Below, piece after piece: positions 1 to 8,161 of a stretch of 64,000 bases of DNA (position 1 is its first letter; each line of letters starts with the position of its first letter). This DNA is from Rhodocytophaga aerolata (GTDB taxonomy: Bacteria > Bacteroidota > Bacteroidia > Cytophagales > 172606-1). The stretch covers positions 124,001 to 188,000 of the forward strand of contig NZ_JAUKPO010000003.1 in NCBI RefSeq assembly GCF_030503435.1, in the 5' to 3' direction. The notes below the pieces were generated by a model that had not been told where the DNA came from, did no database searches, and was given only the letters and a program-made list of their open reading frames with translations. Position numbers and translations under genes: made by a program.

Positions 1-21
1 ACTTGCTTTCTTTTATACAAC

Positions 22-1839
22 TTATATCTTTTCGGGAAGCGTATATTTTCTTCCTTTGTTAGCTTCTTTCAGATATGGCATAAGCGGCTGAAAGTAATTA
101 AGCATAGCTTCCGCATTTAGCTCTTTCCCAGTAGATTCTTTCAGTAATTCACGCCAATTACGGCTGGCACCTGGTGTCAAAATCTTTTTTAGAAAATTGC
201 CTACCTCTTTGTTGCCATAATAATTGGTAGCTTTTGGATTTTGCTTTAAAATAGTTGTAGCCACATGATCGTGCAGTTGAAAAAGTAATGCAAAAGAAAG
301 GGCATAGTCATAATACTGGGCGGCATCGTCGTTAATATGGGTTTTAGAGGCGGCATCTGTGTATTCTTCTCCGCGTTCGGCAGGTGGCACCATACCCTGA
401 TATTTCTGGCTTAATTCCCACCAACGTTTGTTAAACTGGTCTGGCGGCAGATTATTAACATATAAGTCATGCTCAAACTCAGTCATAACACCGGCTGAAA
501 AAGGAATAAATACAATATAATTTAAAGCTTCTTTCAATAATTCTTTTGTTTCATCGGTTTTAGTATTCGGCTCAATCAGGCCAAGGTTTGCCAGAAAGGG
601 TTTCTGCATAGCAGCCAGGCCCATCATACTACCCACTGCTTCATGAAAAGCCCGGTTGGCTCCTCCTCTTAACAGAGGCGGAACTTCAGAATTAGTATAA
701 CTCATGTAGTAATATACATGACCTAGTTCATGATGTGTAGTTTCATACCAATCTGCATTCGGAATTACACTCATCAGGCTGCGCACATCTTGTTGCAAAT
801 CCATGTGCCAGGCAGACGCATGGTTATTTTTCTTATAATTGGCTTCTACAGGTGCCGGATACAAACTTGATTTTTCATAGAAACTGGCGGGCAATGAGTC
901 GAACCCTAAACTGATATAGAATCTTTCTGCTTGCTTCACCAGCCATTCAGCCTCCTTTTTGGCTAACGCCTCATCCAGATTAATTCCTTCTACGTCTATC
1001 ATAGCAGACCAATCCTGGCCCCAGCGGTTAGGCAGCCAATGGGCAGGCAGCATCTCCGGAACCTCTTTGATTCCATATTTATTCGCTAACTCGTACCGGG
1101 CATAGGTATGCAATTCGCGGTACAATGGCCATATATCACTAATCAGCTTTTTATTCATCTCCATCATTTCCGGCACCGTCATGTTATATTCGGAAACCTG
1201 GTAAGTAAAATAATCCTTGTATCCTAACGCCTGCACTGTTTGGTTCCGCAAACCGCGTAAATCTACCAAACCTGCTTTTAGGTTTTTGCCTACTTCTTTA
1301 CTGGCCTGCCATGCAGCAAGCCGTTTGGTGATGTTTTTCTCTTCTCTTAAAATTTCATCAATTCCATTAGGTGTAATGGGTTTGCCATCTAGCGTATAAT
1401 TAAATCCAAAAAGCTTTTCTGTCTGCTGGGTTTCTGCTTTTATCCGTTTGCTTACCACCTCAGCTACTGTCTGAGGATTATTGGCTGCCTGGTATAGAAT
1501 AGTTTCCAGTTGTTTTACCTGGATAGGCGTTAGCTTTTCTTTTTGCTCCAGATATTTTCTTGTCTTTTCAATATTCTCTTTACTTCCTGTAAAATTGGCA
1601 AACGCTTCACTAGCTACTTGTGTACGGTAAGCATTGGTGGTATCTCCTTCAACTATATGCGTATTGGTTTCCCATTGTGCCAGTGAAAGATCGTAGTATA
1701 ATTTTACATATTGATTGGTGTAGGTGTCCAGGTATTGCTGCACCTCTAAAGCCAGGGTATTATCTTCTGTTTTTGTAGTAGTTGTGCTACAGGATAGCAT
1801 AAGGAGAGAAAAAACAAACAATAGGTAATATGGTTTCAT
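22..1839 (-). CDS. M2 family (ACE-like) zinc peptidyl-dipeptidase, lipoprotein
   Basis: This is a 605-residue relative of angiotensin-converting enzyme that probably trims dipeptides from peptide C-termini in the cell envelope. The N-terminus is a lipoprotein signal ending in LSC at about residue 17, so it should be membrane anchored after export. The zinc site is HELGH at residues 370-374, with the third ligand in HEAVG (Glu400), two residues further away than in mammalian ACE. The downstream FQLHDH segment corresponds to the ACE region with the transition-state histidine. Length fits the family. It starts at an ATG and stands alone, divergent from hslU. Motif evidence is strong; the substrate is unknown. 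Confidence 0.93.
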   Translation of the reverse strand: MKPYYLLFVFSLLMLSCSTTTTKTEDNTLALEVQQYLDTYTNQYVKLYYDLSLAQWETNTHIVEGDTTNAYRTQVASEAFANFTGSKENIEKTRKYLEQKEKLTPIQVKQLETILYQAANNPQTVAEVVSKRIKAETQQTEKLFGFNYTLDGKPITPNGIDEILREEKNITKRLAAWQASKEVGKNLKAGLVDLRGLRNQTVQALGYKDYFTYQVSEYNMTVPEMMEMNKKLISDIWPLYRELHTYARYELANKYGIKEVPEMLPAHWLPNRWGQDWSAMIDVEGINLDEALAKKEAEWLVKQAERFYISLGFDSLPASFYEKSSLYPAPVEANYKKNNHASAWHMDLQQDVRSLMSVIPNADWYETTHHELGHVYYYMSYTNSEVPPLLRGGANRAFHEAVGSMMGLAAMQKPFLANLGLIEPNTKTDETKELLKEALNYIVFIPFSAGVMTEFEHDLYVNNLPPDQFNKRWWELSQKYQGMVPPAERGEEYTDAASKTHINDDAAQYYDYALSFALLFQLHDHVATTILKQNPKATNYYGNKEVGNFLKKILTPGASRNWRELLKESTGKELNAEAMLNYFQPLMPYLKEANKGRKYTLPEKI

Positions 1840-2245
1840 ATAGCAAAGGAGTTAATTAGGAACTGTACAAGGGCATGCATCTTAAAAATAAGCAGATAAT
1901 CTGGAGAAAAGACTGCTATAAGTCAGAATTTGTTTTTGCTTCGACTTTTAAGCCTTCTATATACTTTGCACAACTTTGTATGAACTAAGACGTTGTATTT
2001 TTTGATTCATTTATAAGGTGAGGCAAGCTTGCCGGCTGACATGTTAGAAAATTCTAACTGAAGATAACTTGCAACTACCTGCCGCGAATTTTACTGACAG
2101 AGCGTCAGCTTAGGAGGCAAATATAAAATACAGGCCTGTACATCTGCTTCAAATGATGGCATTACCTATGACAACAGCATACTTGGGTAGAAATTTGTTA
2201 TAGCCAGTCTTAAACCGAATAGTAACTTAATTTATTCCATACATA
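1840..2245. other. Intergenic region between divergent M2 peptidase and hslU
   Basis: About 400 bases separating two divergently transcribed genes, so it must carry both promoters. I found no exact TAnnTTTG element on either strand and no strong hairpin. No open frame of note. Confidence 0.5.
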
Positions 2246-3637
2246 ATGACAACAACCCGTTTAGAATATTTAACTCCCCGTCAGATTGTAGAAGAACTTG
2301 ACAAATATATAGTAGGCCAGAAAGATGCTAAACGCAATGTAGCCATAGCACTTCGTAACCGCTGGCGCCGGATGAGTGCTGCTGCAGATATGCGGCAAGA
2401 GATTGTACCCAATAATATCCTGATGATCGGTGCTACCGGTATCGGAAAAACAGAAATTGCCCGGCGGCTGGCAAAAATAGCTGATGCGCCATTTACAAAA
2501 GTAGAAGCCTCTAAATTTACAGAAGTAGGCTACGTAGGCCGGGACGTAGAAAGCATGGTGCGGGATCTGGTAGAACAGGCGGTACATCTGGTGAAAGCCA
2601 ATAAGAAAGAAGCTGTTAAAGCAAGAGCTACGCAGGTAGTTGAAGATATTATTCTGGATGCCCTTATACCGCCTATGCGCAGCAAAACAGGCAGTGCAGC
2701 AGGCTATAATATAGAGACGACTGCTACACCTGACAGCGACCAGGAACTAAATGAACGTACCCGAGAACGTTTCCGTGAAAAAATTAAAAATGGTGAACTG
2801 GAAGACAGAAAAATTGAGATAAACATTCAACAATCTTCTACCAGCAATGTGGGTATGCTAGGCCCCGGCGTAGATGAAATGACCATGATGAATTTGCAGG
2901 AGATGATCAGTGGCATGATGCCGAAGAAAACTAAAAAGCGGAAAGTGACTATTGCAGAAGCCCGTAAAATTCTACTGGAAGAAGAATCGTCTAAGTTGAT
3001 AGATATGGATGAAGTGAAAGAAGAAGCCATCCGTAAGGCAGAAGATACAGGTATTATCTTTATTGATGAGATAGATAAAATTGCCAGCTCTAGCAAAGGA
3101 GGCGGCCCTGATGTAAGCCGCGAAGGCGTACAACGCGATTTGCTGCCAATAGTGGAAGGAAGCACAGTAAATACAAAATATGGGGTAATTAACACAGACC
3201 ATATTCTATTTATTGCTGCCGGTGCATTTCATGTAGCCAAACCATCGGATCTTATTCCTGAATTGCAAGGCCGTTTCCCAATCCGGGTAGAACTACAGAG
3301 CTTAACCAAAGAAGATTTCTACCAGATTTTAAAAGCGCCCAAAAATGCATTAACTAAACAATATGAAAGTTTATTAATGGCAGAAGGCGTAGCACTTTCT
3401 TTCCAGGACGAAGCATTGGAGCGCCTTGCCGAAATAGCTTTCAACATCAATTCAGAAGTAGAAAACATAGGAGCCCGCCGGCTGCATACGGTTATGAGCC
3501 ATTTATTAAATGACTTTTTGTTCGATATTCCAGATGTGATAGGTGCTAATGCTAAAATTGTGATCACCCGGGAGATGGTAGACCAACGTCTGTCCAATCT
3601 GGTGAAAAACAAAGATTTAAGCCAGTATATTCTATAA
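2246..3637 (+). CDS. hslU: HslU, ATPase subunit of the HslUV (ClpYQ) protease
   Basis: This AAA+ unfoldase feeds substrates to the HslV peptidase in the cytoplasm. The 463-residue product opens with the typical TPRQIVEELDKYIVGQ segment. Its Walker A is GATGIGKTE near residue 60, with Ala where most homologues have Pro. Walker B is IIFIDEIDKIA near residue 270, and the arginine-rich sensor region (GRFPIRVEL, NIGARRLHTV) and the C-terminal LSQYIL tail that docks into HslV are present. The inserted I-domain lies between about residues 110 and 240. No hslV lies in this window, although the two are often adjacent. Start is ATG. Confidence 0.97.
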   Translation: MTTTRLEYLTPRQIVEELDKYIVGQKDAKRNVAIALRNRWRRMSAAADMRQEIVPNNILMIGATGIGKTEIARRLAKIADAPFTKVEASKFTEVGYVGRDVESMVRDLVEQAVHLVKANKKEAVKARATQVVEDIILDALIPPMRSKTGSAAGYNIETTATPDSDQELNERTRERFREKIKNGELEDRKIEINIQQSSTSNVGMLGPGVDEMTMMNLQEMISGMMPKKTKKRKVTIAEARKILLEEESSKLIDMDEVKEEAIRKAEDTGIIFIDEIDKIASSSKGGGPDVSREGVQRDLLPIVEGSTVNTKYGVINTDHILFIAAGAFHVAKPSDLIPELQGRFPIRVELQSLTKEDFYQILKAPKNALTKQYESLLMAEGVALSFQDEALERLAEIAFNINSEVENIGARRLHTVMSHLLNDFLFDIPDVIGANAKIVITREMVDQRLSNLVKNKDLSQYIL

Positions 3638-3721
3638 AAACATCTAAACCGTTAGCCGCTAAGAGAACATATATTGGTTCCTATCTATATCATTCAAACC
3701 AATATGTTAAATACTTGTTAT

Positions 3722-3758
3722 ATTGTAAAGTTAGCTGTTGATCTGCTAACTTTACAAT
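3722..3758. terminator. Inverted repeat after hslU, possible terminator
   Basis: Perfect 14-bp arms (3722-3735 and 3745-3758) with a 9-base loop lie between hslU and menG. A second imperfect repeat sits just upstream at about 3665-3709. The run of T after the hairpin is weak. The right arm also holds TAACTTTA, one base from the Bacteroidota minus-7 element, with TTG 21 bases upstream, so the segment could instead contain the menG promoter. Confidence 0.4.
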
Positions 3759-3786
3759 TCTTTAAACCTACCTAAATCACCATCTT

Positions 3787-4509
3787 ATGAGCGTAGTGCC
3801 ATATAAAGAGCAGACAGCCAGTAAAAAAGAACAAGTGGCTACTATGTTTGATAACATTGCCGGCAAATACGACTTATTGAATCGGGTTCTGAGCTTTGGT
3901 ATAGATATTTATTGGCGCAAAAAAGCCGTTCGTTTATTGAAACCACTAAGACCACGATTAATACTGGATATAGCTACCGGAACAGGAGATTTTGCTATTG
4001 AAGCATTGGCTGCTAAGCCAGAAAAAATTATTGGTGTAGATATTTCTGAAGGGATGCTGGCGAAAGGCCGGGAAAAGCTCCGGAAAATGAAACTGGAAGA
4101 CAAAATTGAACTCAGGAAAGGCGACTCTGAGAAACTATTGTTTACAGATAATTATTTTGATGCAGTAATCGTTTCTTTTGGTGTAAGGAACTTCGAGAAT
4201 CTGGATAAGGGATTAGTAGATATGTTCCGGGTATTAAAAAAAGGGGGTACCTGCATTATTGTAGAATTTTCAAAGCCCACAGGTTTTCCATTTAAACAAG
4301 TATATAATTTCTATTCAAGCCGTATATTGCCTCTTATTGGGAAAGTAATATCTAAAGATCAGTCAGCCTATAGTTACCTGCCTGAGTCTGTGCAAGCTTT
4401 CCCAGATGGTAAAGATTTTTTAAACATCTTTGAAAAGGCAGGCTTTCATTCAACAAAATGTATACCTCTCACGTTTGGCATCAGTTCTATTTATATAGGA
4501 AGGAAATAG
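3787..4509 (+). CDS. ubiE: Demethylmenaquinone methyltransferase (MenG/UbiE)
   Basis: This SAM-dependent methyltransferase catalyses the last step of menaquinone synthesis, methylating demethylmenaquinone; menaquinone is the usual quinone of Bacteroidota. The 240-residue length is normal. The SAM-binding motif is DIATGTGDFAIEA near residue 60. The family signatures FDNIAGKYDLLNRVLSFGID near the N-terminus and FSKPTGFPFKQVYNFY near residue 160 are present. The last 52 bases overlap the next gene in another frame. A ubiE/PorT-family pair is, to my knowledge, common in this phylum. Start is ATG after a possible promoter hairpin at 3722-3758. Confidence 0.96.
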   Translation: MSVVPYKEQTASKKEQVATMFDNIAGKYDLLNRVLSFGIDIYWRKKAVRLLKPLRPRLILDIATGTGDFAIEALAAKPEKIIGVDISEGMLAKGREKLRKMKLEDKIELRKGDSEKLLFTDNYFDAVIVSFGVRNFENLDKGLVDMFRVLKKGGTCIIVEFSKPTGFPFKQVYNFYSSRILPLIGKVISKDQSAYSYLPESVQAFPDGKDFLNIFEKAGFHSTKCIPLTFGISSIYIGRK

Positions 4510-5198
4510 TAGCAACCAGTGTTTGCTTTCTTCTTTTTATTTCTTGTTTCCAAAGCCATGCGCAACGGGCAAGTTTGTATACAGTGCATCAACCTGACTA
4601 CGATGAAAGATCCCTGCATTACGGATTTTTTCTGGCAGGGAATTACACAAAATTTAACAGAAAATACTCCCAGTCGTTTGTTAATGGATCAGATACTGCT
4701 TTTGCCATTAATCCTGCCGGAGCGCCAGGGTTTGGGTTAGGTTTTATTGCAAGTTATATTTTAAGTAAGCATTTTGAAGTGCGGGTTCTACCTTCCGGAG
4801 CTTTTTACGAGCGTTCTATCAACTACCGGTTTAATCAGGGCACAGAAACAGAACAAAGAATAGAATCTACGTTTCTTGAATTGCCTCTGCTTGTAAAATA
4901 CCGGTCGAACCGGAGAGGGAATGTGCGGATGTATATGGTAGGCGGCTTTAAACCTTCGCTGGAAATAGGTTCAAACCGGCGGGAAAGATCGCAGGACAGA
5001 CTTCGCACAGACAATGTAGACCTGACAGTGGAATATGGTTTCGGGTTTGACTTATTTTATTCTTTCGTAAAAGTATCTCCGGAACTACGTTTTTCTCATG
5101 GAATAAAGAATATGCTGATTTCTGATAGCTCCCCTTACAGCCGGGGGCTTGACAGATTAAATTCACATACAATTTCATTGAGCTTATTTTTTGAGTAA
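4458..5198 (+). CDS. porT: PorT-like outer-membrane beta-barrel protein
   Basis: The product (246 residues) has an N-terminal signal peptide ending near HAQ at residue 36, then alternating beta-strand segments typical of a small eight-strand barrel, finishing with the aromatic end SLSLFFE. PorT/SprT is a type IX secretion component and is often encoded just after ubiE, as here. The assignment rests on length, barrel character and neighbourhood rather than on a diagnostic motif. The only ATG lies inside ubiE, giving a 52-base overlap that suggests translational coupling. Other PorT-family barrels unrelated to secretion remain possible. Confidence 0.72.
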   Translation: MYTSHVWHQFYLYRKEIVATSVCFLLFISCFQSHAQRASLYTVHQPDYDERSLHYGFFLAGNYTKFNRKYSQSFVNGSDTAFAINPAGAPGFGLGFIASYILSKHFEVRVLPSGAFYERSINYRFNQGTETEQRIESTFLELPLLVKYRSNRRGNVRMYMVGGFKPSLEIGSNRRERSQDRLRTDNVDLTVEYGFGFDLFYSFVKVSPELRFSHGIKNMLISDSSPYSRGLDRLNSHTISLSLFFE

Positions 5199-5260
5199 TC
5201 TTTTATGAGCCATCAGGCAACTAGCAGAACCAATCAATAACCAAAACCTACCTATTTTTT

Positions 5261-6016
5261 ATGAGCAAAATAGCTTTTATTACAGGCGCTACTTCCGGCA
5301 TAGGAAAAGCTACAGCCCTTTTATTCGCACGCCAAGGAATTAATTTGATTATTTGTGGCCGCCGGGCAGACCGCCTGGAAGAGCTAAAATCTCAGATTGA
5401 ATCTATGGTGAAGGTGCATATATTGGCGTTCGATGTGCGGGATGAGCAAGCAGTAATGAAGGCTATTAATTCACTGCCTGAAGAATGGAAAACAGTGGAC
5501 ATACTTGTAAATAACGCTGGTAATGCCCATGGTCTAGCTCCCATTCATGAAGGAAGTACAGAAGACTGGAATGCTATGTTAGATATTAATGTGAAAGGTT
5601 TATTATTTGTATCTAAAGCTATTATTCCTGGTATGGTCTCCAGAAAAAGTGGACATATTGTAAATATTGGCTCTATTGCCGGAAAAGAAGTATACCCAAA
5701 TGGCAATGTTTATTGTGCCTCCAAATTTGCTGTAGATGCCATTACCTCTGGTATGCGTTTGGATCTGAACCCATATGGTATCCGTGTAACGGGCATTCAT
5801 CCTGGCTTGGTAGAAACCGAATTTTCTCTAGTTCGATTTAAGGGAGATGAACAAAGAGCTGGTTCTGTTTATAAAGGCTTCAAACCCTTAGTGGCAGAAG
5901 ATATTGCAGATGTCATCTGGTATACGGTAAATTGTCCCCCTCATGTTATGATCAGTGATCTAACTATTTTACCTACAGCTCAAGCATCTGCGACCATTGT
6001 TAATAAAAACTTATAG
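5261..6016 (+). CDS. Short-chain dehydrogenase/reductase, YdfG-like
   Basis: A cytoplasmic NAD(P)-dependent oxidoreductase of the classical SDR family (251 residues). The Rossmann glycine motif is TGATSGIG at residues 8-15 with CGRR after strand 2, which favours NADP. NNAG is near residue 88, and the catalytic Ser and Tyr-Lys are in NIGSIAG and VYCASK. Overall it resembles the YdfG/serine 3-dehydrogenase subgroup acting on small hydroxy acids; the true substrate cannot be read from sequence. Its stop (6014-6016) overlaps the stop of the convergent hydrolase gene (6011-6013). Confidence 0.92.
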   Translation: MSKIAFITGATSGIGKATALLFARQGINLIICGRRADRLEELKSQIESMVKVHILAFDVRDEQAVMKAINSLPEEWKTVDILVNNAGNAHGLAPIHEGSTEDWNAMLDINVKGLLFVSKAIIPGMVSRKSGHIVNIGSIAGKEVYPNGNVYCASKFAVDAITSGMRLDLNPYGIRVTGIHPGLVETEFSLVRFKGDEQRAGSVYKGFKPLVAEDIADVIWYTVNCPPHVMISDLTILPTAQASATIVNKNL

Positions 6017-6682
6017 GCCTTTCTTCGTATTTATCATATGATCTCTGAGCCTACCCAAAGTCTCACGGTGAATTTCGTGCTTGCCATCAAAAGATAATAT
6101 GTGGGGTGTAAATCCGGCTACAGAAAAATTCTTTACATATTCATCATGAGGAATATTTGTTAAGAACTCATCTTGTAGACCGTAGATTACATACATAGTT
6201 GTTTGAGCTAGTACCTCTCTGCTTAAGTCCAGGTTCATATCAGCAGGTAATTGTCCTGCCCATAGAATTAAATTGTCTACTTTCATTCCCCGGCTGGTTA
6301 TCCACCGGCATACAGTGGCTACCCCTTGTGAGAAGCCAAGTATGTTTATATGTATCTTTGAAATGTCTCTGTCTAATAAAATGTTATCGTACAGCTGGTT
6401 CAAATAATTTATATAGTCCTCTATCTCTGTTAATCGCTCTTCCTTGGTCATCCAGGTTGCCCCTATTCTTCCGGTAAACCCTTGCAAGTAAAAGCGATTC
6501 AACGCTTCTGGAGCTACAACAAAGGTTTGGTCATTCTCGAGCACATCAAACTTTTTCAGAAAGTAATTTGCTAATTGTCCGTACCCATGGCATACAAACC
6601 ATACGGCTTGAGTTTCTGGCGACAGTTGGCCTAATGTGAAGTATCGGGCTGTTTTGTGTACCTGAATATAATTACCTTCCAT
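6011..6682 (-). CDS. Alpha/beta hydrolase, phospholipase/carboxylesterase type
   Basis: This small 223-residue serine hydrolase resembles the phospholipase/carboxylesterase (YpfH/Apt-like) group. The nucleophile elbow is GFSQG near residue 116, the acidic residue is in YGLQDEF near residue 170, and the catalytic His is in FDGKHEIH near residue 200. There is no signal peptide, so it should act in the cytoplasm on small esters or thioesters. It is transcribed toward the SDR gene, with the two stop codons overlapping, and is separated from the leftward cluster by a terminator. Confidence 0.85.
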   Translation of the reverse strand: MEGNYIQVHKTARYFTLGQLSPETQAVWFVCHGYGQLANYFLKKFDVLENDQTFVVAPEALNRFYLQGFTGRIGATWMTKEERLTEIEDYINYLNQLYDNILLDRDISKIHINILGFSQGVATVCRWITSRGMKVDNLILWAGQLPADMNLDLSREVLAQTTMYVIYGLQDEFLTNIPHDEYVKNFSVAGFTPHILSFDGKHEIHRETLGRLRDHMINTKKGL

Positions 6683-6713
6683 AAAGCATATTCTTCAGTT
6701 TAGTCAAATAAAA

Positions 6714-6742
6714 AAGCAGGAACACGAAAAATGTTCCTGCTT
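6714..6742 (-). terminator. Terminator closing the leftward 6.7-18.3 kb gene series
   Basis: Perfect 11-bp arms (6714-6724 and 6732-6742) with a 7-base loop. On the minus strand the hairpin is followed by a run of six T. It lies 22 bases past the stop of the small secreted protein gene. Confidence 0.85.
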
Positions 6743-6763
6743 ACAAATATAGTGAAGGTAAAG

Positions 6764-7201
6764 TTAGCGCTTAAAACCGAGTACAGCTGCAGCACAGCTT
6801 TCTTTCTGATTTTCAAAGGAGAACGTTAAATAATACACCCCTGTAGAAGCACATTTATAGCTTACCCCTGAGTAAAACTTTTTACTGGCCGGGTCTTGGT
6901 TAGTGGCTACCAGTTTTCTATTCGAATCGTACAAATTCAATAGTACACCTTTTAGCTCTAACTCTTTATTTCCCAAGGTAATCATATAATTAGAATCTTT
7001 GCTGAAGATATATGGAAACTCTAATTTATCTTTAGCCCCGTTCTCACCGTCAATTTTATAACTTTTTAGGAAAGCATACCCTTGTGGAAGCTTCTCTATT
7101 AGTTTATTTGTATAAGTATCTGCATCGCACTGAGCTGAAGCCACGGAAGCATTCGTAAGTATGGCTGCAAACACAATCAAAGTAAATAGTATTTTTTTCA
7201 T
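6764..7201 (-). CDS. Small secreted protein of unknown function
   Basis: A 145-residue protein with a clear Sec signal peptide cleaved near VASAQ at residue 24. The mature part is mostly beta-strand by eye, with phrases such as KGVLLNLYDSNRK and GVYYLTFSFEN that recall a small beta-sandwich binding domain of the periplasm or outer surface. Two cysteines (YKCAST, ESCAAA) and one near the mature N-terminus could form disulfides. I do not recognise the family. It is the last gene of the leftward series, 20 bases after the lipoprotein gene and followed by a strong terminator. Confidence 0.72.
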   Translation of the reverse strand: MKKILFTLIVFAAILTNASVASAQCDADTYTNKLIEKLPQGYAFLKSYKIDGENGAKDKLEFPYIFSKDSNYMITLGNKELELKGVLLNLYDSNRKLVATNQDPASKKFYSGVSYKCASTGVYYLTFSFENQKESCAAAVLGFKR

Positions 7202-7221
7202 ATCTGTATTGATAACTAATT

Positions 7222-8115
7222 TTAGCTGATTATTTTATTACGTATAGCACTAGCTGCTGCCTGAATACTTTTCAAATCTTCAGGTGTCATGTTTATTTTC
7301 TTGGTGCTATTATCTACTACCATCAATACGCCATCTACTTCTTTCATGGTGGATTCTTGATACGTATAAGTAACTTCTACTTTTTCGAATTGCTTCTGTA
7401 GATCAGTTAAATCGGCAATCAATGACTGGATATTTGCATCCTGGTTATAAAAAGATAAAAGTAGTAACAGTTGATCAAGAATTACTTTTTGCTCTCCGAT
7501 CCGCTCTTTAAAAGTCTGACTTGGGTATTTGTTTTCTACGGCACAGGTTAAATGCAAAGCTTCTAGCCATCCACCAGTCAGAATCAAAATACTTAAGTTA
7601 GATCTTTCCTGCTCTTGTAAATGCTTATTAATCTTTTCAAAGTTTGTTGTAGTAATCAGCAATAAAGAATCTAAATTATTACTGTTTGTAGCTAAACTTC
7701 TGATGGTATTAAAATCGAAAAACTGTCCAATACTTAACCCATCCGCCGTGGTACGTACAGCATCCAGATAATGTAGTGCATCCTGATTCTGACTATAGAT
7801 ATTGGCATATCCCAAATCTGTACCATAAATGCCTAAATTCAATGCTCTTTTGTAATTGGTATTGTAGTTACTCAGATTGTTAGTTGAATTGAGTACATTT
7901 TTATCATATTTTACTCCCGAATTTTTTATCAAAGAAGAGATTTCTAAAGGAGACGGTATAGATTGAATAATATCTCCCAATACCTCTTTAGAAACAGGAG
8001 GCGTCTGTACCTTTGCGTTGTCTAAGCTGTCGAGAAAAGCTTGTTCACTTGGTTGTTTATTATTATCACAGGCTACTAAGAGCAATGCAATAAAACCTAA
8101 GTATACTTTATTCAT
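7222..8115 (-). CDS. Putative lipoprotein, helical, unknown function
   Basis: The 297-residue product begins with a lipoprotein signal (LLLVAC, Cys at residue 16), followed by a polar linker and a mostly helical body without further membrane segments. The segment LGIYGTDLGYANIYSQNQ near residue 95 looks conserved in kind, but I cannot assign a family. It sits between the TerB/ABCG transporter gene (46 bases upstream) and the small secreted protein, all co-directional. The context suggests an envelope accessory of the transporter or of the upstream signalling genes. Confidence 0.75.
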   Translation of the reverse strand: MNKVYLGFIALLLVACDNNKQPSEQAFLDSLDNAKVQTPPVSKEVLGDIIQSIPSPLEISSLIKNSGVKYDKNVLNSTNNLSNYNTNYKRALNLGIYGTDLGYANIYSQNQDALHYLDAVRTTADGLSIGQFFDFNTIRSLATNSNNLDSLLLITTTNFEKINKHLQEQERSNLSILILTGGWLEALHLTCAVENKYPSQTFKERIGEQKVILDQLLLLLSFYNQDANIQSLIADLTDLQKQFEKVEVTYTYQESTMKEVDGVLMVVDNSTKKINMTPEDLKSIQAAASAIRNKIIS

Positions 8116-8161
8116 GATATTAGATTAATTTAGCTGCTTTATTCTGAATTAGTTTATGTAA

